From positions 1-64,000 of the forward strand of contig JBFWRK010000013.1 of the NCBI GenBank assembly GCA_050248955.1: DNA of 64,000 bases, in the 5' to 3' direction. A model generated the notes under the pieces. It was not told the DNA's origin and made no database searches. It saw nothing but the letters and a program-made list of their open reading frames with translations. The DNA comes from JBFWRK01 sp050248955. Lineage in GTDB: Bacteria; Actinomycetota; Acidimicrobiia; Acidimicrobiales; Ilumatobacteraceae. Made by a program: the position numbers and the translations under genes. How positions within the stretch are numbered: position 1 is the stretch's first letter; every line of letters starts with the position of its first letter. Shown here piece after piece: positions 1 to 11,247 of this stretch.

Positions 1-469
1 CCCCACCCACGGCGACGCGGTACTCGGGGACGTCCATCGCGATCACACCGTCGTCGTAGCTCGTCGCCGTACGGATCGCGCTCCAGTCGAGCGCCGCAGC
101 TCTCCGCTCCAGGAGCGCCCCGGTCCGCGCGAGCAGCTCGTCGTTCTCGAACGGCATCGTCAGGTGGTCGTCGGCCCCGGAGAGCAGCCCGCGGACGCGG
201 TCGGCCTCGGGGTCGCCCTCGGTGAGGACGAGCACGGGCACGTCGCTGAGCTCGCGCAAGCGCTGCAGGACGTCCCAACCCACGTGCCCGCGTTGTCCGA
301 CGTCGACCACGACGCAGTCGAGTCGCTCCTGTCGCAGGATCTCGAGTGCGGACTGCACGTCGTCGGCGCCGAGCACGACGTATCCAGCGCGGCCGAACAT
401 CACCGTCAGCGCCCGCAGCCCATCCGGTTCGTCCTCCACGACGAGCAACGTTCCGGCGGCACCGGTCAT
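1..469 (-). CDS. Response regulator (OmpR/PhoB type), partial at left edge
   Basis: N-terminal 156 codons of a two-component response regulator whose 3' end lies outside the window. The receiver domain (residues 7-120) shows the acidic pair E12/D13, the phosphoacceptor D56 in VVVD and the conserved T83. The invariant Lys before Pro-Phe is replaced: the sequence reads DDHLTMPF, with M105 where Lys is expected. From about residue 138 (DDGVIAMDVPEYRVAVGG) the start of an OmpR-type winged helix is visible. The ATG at 469 has a good Shine-Dalgarno (AGGAG, 6 nt spacing). It lies downstream of the polyprenyl synthase on the same strand, but the 183-bp gap argues against tight coupling. No histidine kinase is visible. 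Loss of the Lys may mean altered or phosphorylation-independent switching (inference). Confidence 0.85.
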   Translation of the reverse strand, partial: MTGAAGTLLVVEDEPDGLRALTVMFGRAGYVVLGADDVQSALEILRQERLDCVVVDVGQRGHVGWDVLQRLRELSDVPVLVLTEGDPEADRVRGLLSGADDHLTMPFENDELLARTGALLERRAAALDWSAIRTATSYDDGVIAMDVPEYRVAVGG

Positions 470-652
470 CCCGATCTCCTCTGCTCGCCCGTTCGTCACG
501 CTGAGACTCGACCCCGCCCGGGTGCCGCTGTGACGCTCAGCAGCCTCTCACCTCCGGGCCGGCAGCGGACGTCGGGCCAGGGCTCGGCACAGGGCCGCCC
601 GCGCCGCGTGGCCGATCCGCTCCCCTGCGGTGAGCCGACCCGGCGGCTGGGG

Positions 653-1642
653 TCAGACGCGTTCGGCGACGGTCGCCAGCAAGGCAGCCGGCGCCGACCG
701 CAGCGCGTCCGTTGCGCTGCAGGGCTCGAGCCCCTCGCACGCGGCTTCCGCCGCTCGCACGTAGTCGACGGCGACATCGATCGACTGTGCGATGCCCGAG
801 CCACCACGGACGAGCGCGAGCGCCTGGTCTCGCTCCTCGACCGAGAGCGGGTGGCCGAGCAGCGAGCGCATCTCGCCGGCGACCGAATCGCTCGCAGCCA
901 GCGTCCGCAGCACGGGAAGCGTGTAGACGCCCTCCTCCATGTCGTGCCCGGCCGGCTTGCCGAGCTCGGCATCGGTGGCGGTCACGTCGAGCACGTCGTC
1001 GACGATCTGGAAGAGCATGCCGAAGGCCTCGCCGTACGTGGTGAGCGCGTCGATCCACGGCCGAGGATGGCCGGCGACGATGCCACCGATGCGCGCCGAC
1101 GTGGCGAAGAGCGACGCGGTCTTGCCCGCGATCGAGTCGAGGTACTGCCCTTCGGTGCGCCCGACCTGGTACGTGGTGCGAACCTCGCCGAGCTGGCCGT
1201 GGCAGAGCCGGCCGATGGTGCGCGCGAGCAGCCCCGCGACCTCGGTGCCGAGCGAAGCGGCGATCTCGGACGCCCGGGAGAGCAGGAAGTCGCCTGACAC
1301 GATCGCCTGCAGGTTCCCCCACTTGGCGTTGACGGTCTCGACGCCGCGGCGGGTCTCCGCTTCGTCCATGACGTCGTCGTGGTACAGCGACCCGACGTGC
1401 ACCAGCTCGCACGCGACGCCGCCGCGCACGACGTCGTCCGAAGCGGATTCGCGCCCGTCGGCGAGCGCCGCGACGATCGCCATCACCGGCCGGAGCCGCT
1501 TGCCGCCGGCGAGGAGCAGGTGGCTGGCGAGCTCCGTCAGGTACGGATCCGGGGCGCGAACCGATTCACGGAGCGCAGTTTCGACACGAACCAGGTCGTC
1601 GTCGGAGGTCGGCAGCTGGAGCAGGGGTGACGTGGCGCCCAC
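653..1642 (-). CDS. Polyprenyl diphosphate synthase (trans, long-chain)
   Basis: 329 aa, the usual length for trans-isoprenyl diphosphate synthases that extend an allylic primer with isopentenyl diphosphate. Visible hallmarks: LLLAGGKRLRP (residues 42-52), the first Asp-rich motif DDVMD (89-93) followed by RR, a GK pair near residue 173, and the second Asp motif DDVLD (215-219). The family supplies the menaquinone tail or related lipids; the exact chain length cannot be read from sequence. The GTG start at 1642 is supported by a TAGCCT box (minus strand 1650-1655) 7 nt upstream, so the message is probably leaderless. It is divergent from clpC across 189 bp. A heptaprenyl/octaprenyl synthase for menaquinone is the likeliest role. 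Confidence 0.9.
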   Translation of the reverse strand: MGATSPLLQLPTSDDDLVRVETALRESVRAPDPYLTELASHLLLAGGKRLRPVMAIVAALADGRESASDDVVRGGVACELVHVGSLYHDDVMDEAETRRGVETVNAKWGNLQAIVSGDFLLSRASEIAASLGTEVAGLLARTIGRLCHGQLGEVRTTYQVGRTEGQYLDSIAGKTASLFATSARIGGIVAGHPRPWIDALTTYGEAFGMLFQIVDDVLDVTATDAELGKPAGHDMEEGVYTLPVLRTLAASDSVAGEMRSLLGHPLSVEERDQALALVRGGSGIAQSIDVAVDYVRAAEAACEGLEPCSATDALRSAPAALLATVAERV

Positions 1643-1649
1643 GACGGGC

Positions 1650-1655
1650 AGGCTA
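1650..1655 (-). promoter_or_regulatory. Leaderless -10 box of polyprenyl synthase gene
   Basis: TAGCCT on the minus strand, 7 nt before the GTG at 1642. It fits the TANNNT-N6-9-start pattern seen at many genes in this window and supports the GTG start. Confidence 0.55.
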
Positions 1656-1831
1656 CGGCATCGTCGGCGCCGGACACCGCCTCGGTTCCGCGACGGACCG
1701 CGCTCCGCGGTGTGCCGTCACGGTGGGCGAGATCGCGAACGAGTCCGGCGGACCAGGGAGCGGCGACGTCGGTGGCACACCCCACCGATACACTGACTCC
1801 ACGTATCCACCGTCAGCAAAGGCGGTCACCC

Positions 1832-4396
<2,565 letters not shown>

Positions 4397-4419
4397 GCCG
4401 ACCACGATGATGTGACGAT

Positions 4420-4445
4420 GCAGAGCACCCTCCGGGGTGCTCTGC
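4420..4445 (+). terminator. Hairpin terminator after clpC
   Basis: A perfect 11-bp stem (GCAGAGCACCC at 4420-4430 pairing with GGGTGCTCTGC at 4435-4445) closes a TCCG tetraloop 23 nt after the clpC stop. There is no U-tract, which is common for actinobacterial terminators. Confidence 0.8.
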
Positions 4446-4479
4446 TCGCGTCGCGGCCCATGTGACAGGCTCTCCGGCC

Positions 4480-5109
4480 GTGATCGTGCTGCTCGTGCTC
4501 GCTGCTGCGCTTGCGTTGGCGGATTGGGTGGGCGTCGCGCGCGACGACGGCCGCCTGCGCTGGATCGGCAAGCCGGGCACGATGATCGCGCTCGCCGCCG
4601 CAGCAGTCAGCGGGAGCGACGGCGTCCCTGATGGCATCCGGTGGTGGATCGTCGCCGGTCTCCTGCTGTCCCTCGCCGGCGACGTCGTCCTGCTGCTGAG
4701 CGAACGGCGGTTCGTCGCCGGTCTCGGCTCGTTCCTCCTCGCGCACGTCGCCTACATCGTCGCGATGCAGCAGGTCGGCACGGTGGCCGACCGGCTCGTC
4801 GCCGGCATCGTCTTCGCCGGGGCGCTCGGGCTGATCGCCGGCAGGTCGATCGTCGAGGGTGCCGGGGAGCACGACCCGGCGATGCGGATCCCGGTCGCCG
4901 CCTACCTCCTGGTGATCTCCACGATGGCGGCGATGGCGATCGGCACCGGCGAGCCCTGGCTGATCGTGGCCGCTGCGCTGTTCTACTGCTCCGACGCGAT
5001 CCTCGGTTGGAACCGCTTCGTCCAGGCCCGCCGGTGGATGCCACTCGCCGTCATGGTCACGTACCACCTCGCCCAGTCGGGGTTCGTGGCGTTCCTCGTC
5101 ACCCGGTGA
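4480..5109 (+). CDS. YhhN family membrane protein (lysoplasmalogenase-like)
   Basis: About 209 aa, almost entirely hydrophobic, with roughly eight membrane segments. The segment pattern (ADW near the start, KPGTM, SLAGDVVLLL, a late FYCSDAILGWNRF and the C-terminal TYHLAQ) matches the YhhN/TMEM86 family, whose characterised members hydrolyse the vinyl-ether bond of lysoplasmalogens. Whether this bacterial copy does so is unknown. I prefer the GTG at 4480, preceded at 8 nt by CAGGCT, a weak relative of the leaderless boxes seen elsewhere. A GTG at 4462 would add six residues but sits only 16 nt after the clpC terminator. The next gene starts 22 nt downstream. Confidence 0.8.
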   Translation: MIVLLVLAAALALADWVGVARDDGRLRWIGKPGTMIALAAAAVSGSDGVPDGIRWWIVAGLLLSLAGDVVLLLSERRFVAGLGSFLLAHVAYIVAMQQVGTVADRLVAGIVFAGALGLIAGRSIVEGAGEHDPAMRIPVAAYLLVISTMAAMAIGTGEPWLIVAAALFYCSDAILGWNRFVQARRWMPLAVMVTYHLAQSGFVAFLVTR

Positions 5110-5131
5110 TCCGGGCGCTCGGCGCGCGAGA

Positions 5132-5959
5132 ATGCCCGCCATGCCCCGTCGACGCGACCCCCGCAGTTGGCGCGCCCTGGCACTGATCGCCGCGCTCGTC
5201 GCGCTCGGGGCCTGCCGCGTCGACGCAACCGTCGCCGTCACGGTCGCTGAGGACGGCTCGGGGTCGATCGCGCTCACGGTCACCGCCGACGCCGACGTGG
5301 TGCGCGACGCACCGGACCTGGCCAACGACCTCCGCCTCGACGACCTGCAGGAGGCCGGTTGGACGGCGGACGGACCGACCGCCACCGACACAGGCGGACT
5401 GCAGCTGGAGCTCTCGCACCCGTTCGCTTCGCCCGAGGAGGCGACCGCGCTGCTCGGCCAGCTGAGCGGCGACGGCGGGCCGCTCGACGGCTTCCGGGTC
5501 GAGCAGCACCGTTCGTTCGCCCGGCTGACCACCGAGCTGTCCGGCGCGGTCGCGTTCGAGGACGGCCTCGCGGCGCTGGCCGACGACGACGTGATCGAGC
5601 AGATCGGTGGTGCACCCTACCTCGCCACGCTCGCCGACCGGGAGATCCCCGTCGGCGATGCCTTCGGGCTGCGACTGGTGGTGACGACCCCCGGTGACGT
5701 GGTCCAGACCGATGGGACCGCCTCGCCGACGACAGGTGGCGAGTCGACCTTGGAGTGGCAGGTGGACCTCGTGGGCTCGGCAGCGACCGAGGCCGGGCAG
5801 CCGGTCACGCTGCGAACGGCCCTCGTCGACGACGACGCGCGACGCGCGCGACGACTCGAACGGTTCGCGCCGTGGGCGCTCGCCGCCTGGTCGGTGTTCA
5901 TGGTCGGCGTCGTCGTGCCCGCCGTCGCGCTCCGCCGCCGTCGCCGCCGCAGCCGCTGA
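5132..5959 (+). CDS. LppM-like (DUF3153) lipoprotein with C-terminal membrane anchor
   Basis: 275 aa. A basic N-terminus and hydrophobic segment end in a lipobox (LVALGAC, near residue 28), predicting signal peptidase II processing. The mature region begins with the beta-rich VDATVAVTVAEDGSGSIALT pattern typical of LppM/DUF3153 domains. A second membrane segment near residues 245-265 is followed by a basic tail, giving lipid anchor plus TM topology as in mycobacterial LppM, which affects envelope lipoglycans and phagosome trafficking. Function here is inferred from fold only. An ATG at 5141 (MPRRRD) is an equally possible start. Confidence 0.75.
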   Translation: MPAMPRRRDPRSWRALALIAALVALGACRVDATVAVTVAEDGSGSIALTVTADADVVRDAPDLANDLRLDDLQEAGWTADGPTATDTGGLQLELSHPFASPEEATALLGQLSGDGGPLDGFRVEQHRSFARLTTELSGAVAFEDGLAALADDDVIEQIGGAPYLATLADREIPVGDAFGLRLVVTTPGDVVQTDGTASPTTGGESTLEWQVDLVGSAATEAGQPVTLRTALVDDDARRARRLERFAPWALAAWSVFMVGVVVPAVALRRRRRRSR

Positions 5960-6021
5960 CCCGCTCGCGGACAGGACGGCCCATCGGCGGCCAAATCCCT
6001 GAGACCGCCTGGTGCGCAGCG

Positions 6022-6047
6022 GCTCGTACCGGCCGCTCGTACCGGCC
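6022..6047 (+). repeat. 13-bp perfect tandem duplication upstream of radA
   Basis: GCTCGTACCGGCC occurs twice head to tail (6022-6034 and 6035-6047) in the 181-bp gap between the LppM-like gene and radA. No gene is seen there. It may be a recent slippage event or a regulatory repeat. Confidence 0.7.
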
Positions 6048-6127
6048 GCCGGTGTCGTTCGCTGACGTTGGCCGCGACTGCGGGCGGAGTCGCTGAGCGG
6101 TCTCGGAACTCCGCAACACCCCTCCCG

Positions 6128-6133
6128 TAGGGT
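6128..6133 (+). promoter_or_regulatory. Leaderless -10 box of radA
   Basis: TAGGGT, 7 nt before the GTG at 6141. It supports that start rather than the GTG at 6132, which overlaps the box. Confidence 0.55.
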
Positions 6134-6140
6134 GCGCTCC

Positions 6141-7517
6141 GTGGCACGAGCTCGGATCATCCATCGCTGCAGGTCATGCGCGGCCGTCGCGCCGAAGTGG
6201 TCGGGACAGTGCACCGCCTGCGGCGAGTGGAACACCCTCGTCGAGGACATCGAGCGGGTGAACGAGCGCTCGGCGAGCGGGCTCGCCGGGCTCGCGCCGG
6301 GCTCGCCACCGTGCCGCATCACCGAGGTCAGCACCAGCACCGCGCAGCCCCGTCCGACCGAGATCGGCGAGCTCGACCGCGTCCTCGGTGGTGGGTTCGT
6401 CCCCGGCTCGGTCACCTTGCTCGGCGGTGAGCCCGGCATCGGCAAGTCCACGCTCCTGCTGCAGATGCTGGCGGCGCGTGGTGGTCGGAGCCTCTACGTC
6501 TCGGCCGAGGAGAGCGCGCAGCAGGTCAAGCTCCGCGCCGAGCGGCTCGGCGCGGAGTCGCACGATCTGTGGCTCCTCGCCGAGACTGCGTTGCCCCACG
6601 TGCTCGCGGCGATCGAGGAGCTGCAGCCCGAGCTGGTCGTGGTCGACTCGATCCAGACCGTGTCCGATCCCGACCTGCCGTCGACGCCCGGCTCGGTCGT
6701 CCAGGTGCGTGAGTGCGCGCACCGGCTCGTGCAGGAGGCGAAGCGCCGGGGCATCACCGTCGTGCTCGTCGGCCACGTCACGAAGGACGGTTCGCTCGCC
6801 GGCCCGCGCGTGCTCGAGCACGTCGTCGACACGGTGCTCTCGTTCGAGGGCGAGCGCCACCACGCGCTGCGCCTGCTGCGGGCGGTGAAGCACCGCTTCG
6901 GCCCGACCAGCGAGCTCGGTCTGTTCGAGATGGCCGAGGCCGGGCTGATCGGTGTGCCCGACCCGAGCGGGCTGTTCCTGTCCGACCGCCGTCCCGGCAC
7001 CGCCGGCTCCGTCGTCGTGCCGACGCTCGAGGGACAGCGCCCACTCCTGGTCGAGATGCAGGCGCTGGTCGTCGGCTCGTCGCTGCCGCAACCCCGGCGC
7101 TCGGCGCAGGGGTTCGACCAGGGCCGGTTGTCGCTCCTCCTCGCCGTGCTCGACCGACGAGCAGGCGTGTCCGTCACCGCGAACGACGTGTACGCCTCGG
7201 TCCTCGGTGGCGTCCGGCTCAGCGACCCCGGCGCCGATCTCGCGGTGTGCCTCGCCGTCGCCTCGGCACTGCTCGACCGACCGCTCCCCACCGACCTCGT
7301 CGTGTGCGGCGAGATCGGTCTGGGAGGCGAGCTGCGTCAGGTCGCGCAGATGCCACGGCGCCTCGCCGAAGCGGCGCGGCTCGGGTTCGGGCGGGCGATC
7401 GTGCCGATGTCGGCGCCGAACGGTGTGCGCGGCATCGCGCTCGAACGGGTCGAGTCGCTCGGTCAGGCGCTGCGTTCTGCCGGCCTCGCACAGCCATCCG
7501 TACGTGCCGTTCCCTAG
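6141..7517 (+). CDS. radA: DNA repair protein RadA
   Basis: 458 aa branch-migration helicase/recombination protein related to RecA and Lon. Visible: an N-terminal zinc finger (CRSC and CTAC, residues 10-28), Walker A GGEPGIGKST near residue 95, Walker B VVVDS, and a C-terminal Lon-protease-like domain lacking the catalytic dyad, as usual for RadA. The family KNRFG signature reads KHRFG here, an Asn-to-His change in a motif important for DNA-dependent activity. Starting at 6141 gives MARARIIHRCRSC, matching family N-termini. disA follows 9 nt later. The pairing is common and links recombination to c-di-AMP signalling. Confidence 0.96.
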   Translation: MARARIIHRCRSCAAVAPKWSGQCTACGEWNTLVEDIERVNERSASGLAGLAPGSPPCRITEVSTSTAQPRPTEIGELDRVLGGGFVPGSVTLLGGEPGIGKSTLLLQMLAARGGRSLYVSAEESAQQVKLRAERLGAESHDLWLLAETALPHVLAAIEELQPELVVVDSIQTVSDPDLPSTPGSVVQVRECAHRLVQEAKRRGITVVLVGHVTKDGSLAGPRVLEHVVDTVLSFEGERHHALRLLRAVKHRFGPTSELGLFEMAEAGLIGVPDPSGLFLSDRRPGTAGSVVVPTLEGQRPLLVEMQALVVGSSLPQPRRSAQGFDQGRLSLLLAVLDRRAGVSVTANDVYASVLGGVRLSDPGADLAVCLAVASALLDRPLPTDLVVCGEIGLGGELRQVAQMPRRLAEAARLGFGRAIVPMSAPNGVRGIALERVESLGQALRSAGLAQPSVRAVP

Positions 7518-7520
7518 ACT
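7515..7520 (+). promoter_or_regulatory. Leaderless -10 box of disA
   Basis: TAGACT overlapping the radA stop codon, 6 nt before the disA ATG. It suggests an internal promoter so that disA can be expressed independently of radA. Confidence 0.5.
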
Positions 7521-7526
7521 CGCTCG

Positions 7527-8612
7527 ATGAGCCCGCGTCCCGAAGCACGCGTCGACGCGCTCCATGCCGCGCTTGCGGACGTCGCGCCGGGCACCCCGCT
7601 CCGGGAGGGGCTCGACCGGATCGTGCGGGCGAAGATGGGCGCGCTCGTCGTCGTCGGCGACGGTGGCGACGTGCTCGCGATCTGCTCGGGCGGGTTCCTG
7701 CTCGACGCACCTTTCAGCCCGCAACGGTTGTCCGAGCTGGCGAAGATGGACGGGGCGATCATCCTCGCCGCGGACTCCACGCGCATCGCCCGCGCCAACG
7801 TGCACATGGTCCCCGACCCCTCGATCCCGACGAGTGAGACCGGCACCCGTCATCGCACCGCGGAACGCGTCGCGCGGCACCTCGGCACCGTCCCCGTGAT
7901 CTCGGTCAGCGAGGAGATGAGCGTGCTCACGGTCTACGTGGGCACCGCGAAGCACGTGCTGCAGGAGATCCCCCGCCTGCTCGAGAAGGCCGGCCAGGCG
8001 TTGCAGACGCTCGGGCGCTACAAGGATCGCCTCGACGAGGCGTTGGCGAGCCTCTCGGCACTCGAAGTCGAAGACCTGGTGACGCTGCGCGACGTCGCGC
8101 TCGTGCTGCAGCGCAGCGAGACGGTGCGACGCATCGCCGACGAGATCGAGACGATGATCGTCGAGCTCGGTGTCGACGCCCGACTGCTGCGCCTGCAGCT
8201 CGACGAGCTCTACGGCGACACCGGCCAGGATCTCGCGCTCGTCATGCGCGACTACCTCGCCGACGACCCCCGGCGGGTGATCCGCGACGGTGTCGCCGGG
8301 CTGAGCCGGCTGACCGACGAGGAGCTGCTCGACGTTCGCACCGTCGCGGCGATCCTGCGGCTGCCGGGGGGCGGTGCCGACCTCGACCAGTCGGCGCAAC
8401 CCCGCGGCTACCGGCTCCTCGCCGAGCTGCCGCGGATGAACACCGACGCCGTCGACGCGTTGATCGCCCGCTACGGGTCGCTGCCGAAGGTGCTCCGGGC
8501 GACCGCCGCCGATCTGGCGACCGTGCTCAACCTCGACACCGAACGGGCCCAGGCGCTGAAGGACGGTCTCGCCCGGCTCACCGAGACGAGCATCCTCGAC
8601 CAGTACGGCTGA
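7527..8612 (+). CDS. disA: DNA integrity scanning protein DisA (diadenylate cyclase)
   Basis: 361 aa. It makes cyclic di-AMP from two ATP and scans DNA for branched structures. The DAC domain carries both signatures: DGA at residues 75-77 (KMDGAIIL) and RHRTAER at 108-114. A helical linker follows, and the C-terminal part (about 290-360) is a RuvA-like helix-hairpin-helix DNA-binding domain (PRMNTDAVDALIARYGS). Length is normal. It lies directly after radA, whose homologues repress DisA activity. No c-di-AMP phosphodiesterase or receptor is recognisable in the window. Confidence 0.97.
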   Translation: MSPRPEARVDALHAALADVAPGTPLREGLDRIVRAKMGALVVVGDGGDVLAICSGGFLLDAPFSPQRLSELAKMDGAIILAADSTRIARANVHMVPDPSIPTSETGTRHRTAERVARHLGTVPVISVSEEMSVLTVYVGTAKHVLQEIPRLLEKAGQALQTLGRYKDRLDEALASLSALEVEDLVTLRDVALVLQRSETVRRIADEIETMIVELGVDARLLRLQLDELYGDTGQDLALVMRDYLADDPRRVIRDGVAGLSRLTDEELLDVRTVAAILRLPGGGADLDQSAQPRGYRLLAELPRMNTDAVDALIARYGSLPKVLRATAADLATVLNLDTERAQALKDGLARLTETSILDQYG

Positions 8613-8724
8613 GCGTGCTCGCCATGCGGCCCGCGGGCCGTAGGCGCTGCTGCCCGGCCGCGCTGAACGGCGACGCACCCACGCGCGATGATCTCCTCCA
8701 ACTGGGCCGAGGTCTGATCATCCG

Positions 8725-9963
8725 ATGACACCACGATGGGCTGCCGTCTGCGGCGCCGCGGCGCTGCTCGCGACCACCTCGTGCGCGAACCGAACCGAGG
8801 TTGCCGAGCCGTTTCCCACGACATCGTCAACGGCTGCTTCGACGAGCATGACGAGCACCCCGAACCCGACGACCAGTTCGACGAGCATCTCAACGACCAG
8901 CACGACGAGCCTTCGGCCGCCGCGGACGATGATCGTCGTCGCCGGCGGCGACGTCCTCAACGAGCGCCTCCTGAATGATGCCGGTGCGGCCTTCGCCGCA
9001 CCGGGCGAGCGCTACGACTTCGCACCCGTGTTCGCTCCAGTCGCGCCGATCGTGACCCAAGCCGATCTCGCGATCTGCCACCTCGAACTCCCGGTCGGCA
9101 GGCCGGACGAATCAGCCGGAGTGAGGGGCCGATCGACGATGGGCGGCAACCTGCTGCTCGCCCCGTACGAGATCGCCGAGGGTCTCGCCACGATCGGCTT
9201 CGACCGGTGCAGCACCGCTTCCAACCACAGCTTCGATCTCGGCAGTGACGGCATCGTCTCCACGCTCGACGCGCTCGATGAGGCCGGTCTCGGCCACGAC
9301 GGCACCGCCCGATCGGCCGAGGAGGCCGAGATCGGGACGACCACGGTCATCACCGTGAACGGCATCCGGGTCGCGCACCTGTCGTACACGACGTTCTGGA
9401 ACACCGATCCGCCCGCCGACCGGTGGATGCTCCGACGTGCGTCGGCCCCTGAGCAGATCGCCGCCGACGTCACGACCGCCCGAGCGGCAGGCGCCGAGGT
9501 GGTGCTGGTCAGCATGCATCTGGCGAAGGAGATGCTGCGTGAACCGCTCGCCGGCGACCGACAGTTCGTCATGGAGCTCACCGCGCTCACCAGGGTCGAC
9601 CTCATCGTCCACCACGGGCCGCACGTCGTCCAGCCTGTCGAGTGGGTGAACGACACCGTCGTTTATTGGAGCGTCGGCAACTTCGTGTCGGGCATGGGTG
9701 TTCCGGGAACGGGCAAGTACGAGGATCCGCGCACCCTCGACGGCCTGCTCGCACGGGTGCGCTTCACCGAGACGGCGTCCGGTCGATTCACCGCCGAGCC
9801 CGAGCCCATAGCGATCTGCAACGAACGCCGGACCCGCACCGTGTACCCGCCGGTCGCGGCGCTGGCTGCCGATGCCGCATTGCAGCACCTCCCGGATCAG
9901 CTCCGCGGTGAGCTCCATGCATGCGCCGATCGAATCTCGGCGATCGTCGGCGAGATCCGCTGA
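8725..9963 (+). CDS. CapA-family (PGA_cap) metallophosphatase-like lipoprotein
   Basis: 412 aa. A signal sequence ends at a cysteine (LLATTSC), a slightly atypical lipobox. Residues 30-65 are a low-complexity Ser/Thr linker that would hold the catalytic domain off the membrane. The domain from about residue 68 shows the CapA/PGA_cap pattern: VVAGGDVLNERLL, DLAICHLELPV, STASNHSFDLG, VSMHLAKE and HHGPHVVQPVEW. This calcineurin-like fold is found in CapA/PgsA of poly-gamma-glutamate synthesis, but no capBC genes are present, so a capsule role is unproven. In the third motif LAKE stands where its neighbour has HWGN. It is convergent with a paralogue 15 bp away. Confidence 0.8.
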   Translation: MTPRWAAVCGAAALLATTSCANRTEVAEPFPTTSSTAASTSMTSTPNPTTSSTSISTTSTTSLRPPRTMIVVAGGDVLNERLLNDAGAAFAAPGERYDFAPVFAPVAPIVTQADLAICHLELPVGRPDESAGVRGRSTMGGNLLLAPYEIAEGLATIGFDRCSTASNHSFDLGSDGIVSTLDALDEAGLGHDGTARSAEEAEIGTTTVITVNGIRVAHLSYTTFWNTDPPADRWMLRRASAPEQIAADVTTARAAGAEVVLVSMHLAKEMLREPLAGDRQFVMELTALTRVDLIVHHGPHVVQPVEWVNDTVVYWSVGNFVSGMGVPGTGKYEDPRTLDGLLARVRFTETASGRFTAEPEPIAICNERRTRTVYPPVAALAADAALQHLPDQLRGELHACADRISAIVGEIR

Positions 9964-9978
9964 CCGCTGCTTGATCGC

Positions 9979-11247
9979 TCAACGCGGCACGAGGGAGTCG
10001 CCGACGACGGCCGCCGTCCTCACCCATGACTGCTCGAGCTCCGGGCCCAGCCGAGCGACGAGCTCAGGGTCGCTGATGGCGAGAGCGAGGTCACGCACAA
10101 CCCAGCCGGCATCCCGGTCGACCCAGACTGGGCGGGCGATCGGTGGCTCGATGCTCACCGTGCCGTTGCTTCCGCGCTGGACCACGATCTCCACCACGAG
10201 CCCGTCACGGCTGGCCGCTCCCCAGACGCCACCCGGGATCGGGAGGTTGGAGATCAGGTTGCCCAGCCCGTAGGCGACCCACATCGCACGGATGTGTTCG
10301 ATCGGTTGCACGACGTGCGCGTGGTGACCGATCACCAGATCGACCATCCCGGACTCGGCGAGCTGCGTCGCGATCTGCCGCTGGCTGCTCGAGGCATTGT
10401 GCGAGTTGGAGTTGCCCCAGTGCAGGGAGACGATCACCAACTCAGCCCCCCGGGAGCGGGCGAGCGCAGCGTCGGCGATGATCCGATCGGCGTCGATCAG
10501 CGACGAGCGCCACGGCTCGTCGGCCGGGCGCACCCCACTGTCGAAGCCGTAGGTCGCCGAGAGGAGCCCGATGGTGAAGCCATCCACCTCGACCAGGACG
10601 GGCTCCTGCTCCGCCGGCACGCGGGCCATACCGTGCTGGCTGATCCCGACCTCGTCGAACCGATCAGCCGTCGCGTCGACCCCAGCCACTCCTCGGTCGA
10701 AGGTGTGGTTGCTGGCCGTCGAGCAGTGATCGAACCCGGTCGCCGCCAGCGCGTCCACGACCTCGGCCGGCACCCCGTAGCGGGGCGACGTCGAGTACGC
10801 CTCACCCGGAGGCGCGATCGGCGTCTCCAGATGGCACACCGCCAGGTCAGCCGTCTCGACGACCGGACGGATGTGATCGAACATCGGCGTGAAGTCCGGG
10901 ACGGGCCCGCCACCGTTCCTCAGCGCCTGTCTCCAGAGCGGGGAATGCATCAACACGTCACCCGTGAACACGAGACGTAACGGCCGAGGCAACGACGGCT
11001 CCGTCGTCGACGACGTGTTCGACGGCGACGCAGGCGCGGGTGACGTGCTCGACGAAGACGACGTGGTTGCGAGTGACGTGCTCGACGACGACGGCAGGCG
11101 GGCGGGAAGAGACCCCACCACCACCGCCGACGACGATGGTTGTACCGATACCCCGCCGCGCGCTTGCCCCGTGCGGACACCAGCGTCGGTAGCACACGCC
11201 GCGAGCACGATCGCCGGGAGCACGAGCAAGCTCGACCGTCTGCGCAC
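9979..11247 (-). CDS. CapA-family (PGA_cap) lipoprotein, paralogue of its convergent neighbour
   Basis: 422 aa. Clear lipobox (VLAAC, cysteine near residue 18), then a Ser/Thr/Pro-rich spacer (about 35-88), then a PGA_cap domain: VFTGDVLMHSPLW, DLAVCHLETPIAPPG, STASNHTFDRG, VSLHWGNSN, GHHAHVVQPIE and YGLGNLISN. All metal-ligand positions of the calcineurin-like fold look intact, more canonical than the neighbour. The two genes face each other and share layout (lipobox, ST linker, PGA_cap), so they likely arose by inverted duplication. The start is GTG at 11247. A poly-gamma-glutamate hydrolase-like gene lies far away at 48.3 kb; any link is speculative. Confidence 0.82.
   Translation of the reverse strand: MRRRSSLLVLPAIVLAACATDAGVRTGQARGGVSVQPSSSAVVVGSLPARLPSSSSTSLATTSSSSSTSPAPASPSNTSSTTEPSLPRPLRLVFTGDVLMHSPLWRQALRNGGGPVPDFTPMFDHIRPVVETADLAVCHLETPIAPPGEAYSTSPRYGVPAEVVDALAATGFDHCSTASNHTFDRGVAGVDATADRFDEVGISQHGMARVPAEQEPVLVEVDGFTIGLLSATYGFDSGVRPADEPWRSSLIDADRIIADAALARSRGAELVIVSLHWGNSNSHNASSSQRQIATQLAESGMVDLVIGHHAHVVQPIEHIRAMWVAYGLGNLISNLPIPGGVWGAASRDGLVVEIVVQRGSNGTVSIEPPIARPVWVDRDAGWVVRDLALAISDPELVARLGPELEQSWVRTAAVVGDSLVPR

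Noticed and set aside
1656..1831. ClgR or CtsR operator upstream of clpC
   Set aside because: A partial CGC...GCG dyad is visible near 1730-1745, but it does not match a known consensus well enough.
8627..8640. 14-bp perfect GC palindrome after disA as a terminator
   Set aside because: Only a 5-bp stem remains once a loop is allowed and there is no T-tract; not strong enough to call.
6174..8678. An 834-codon frame antisense to radA and disA
   Set aside because: Shadow of two conserved genes; no domain, no RBS, skewed composition.
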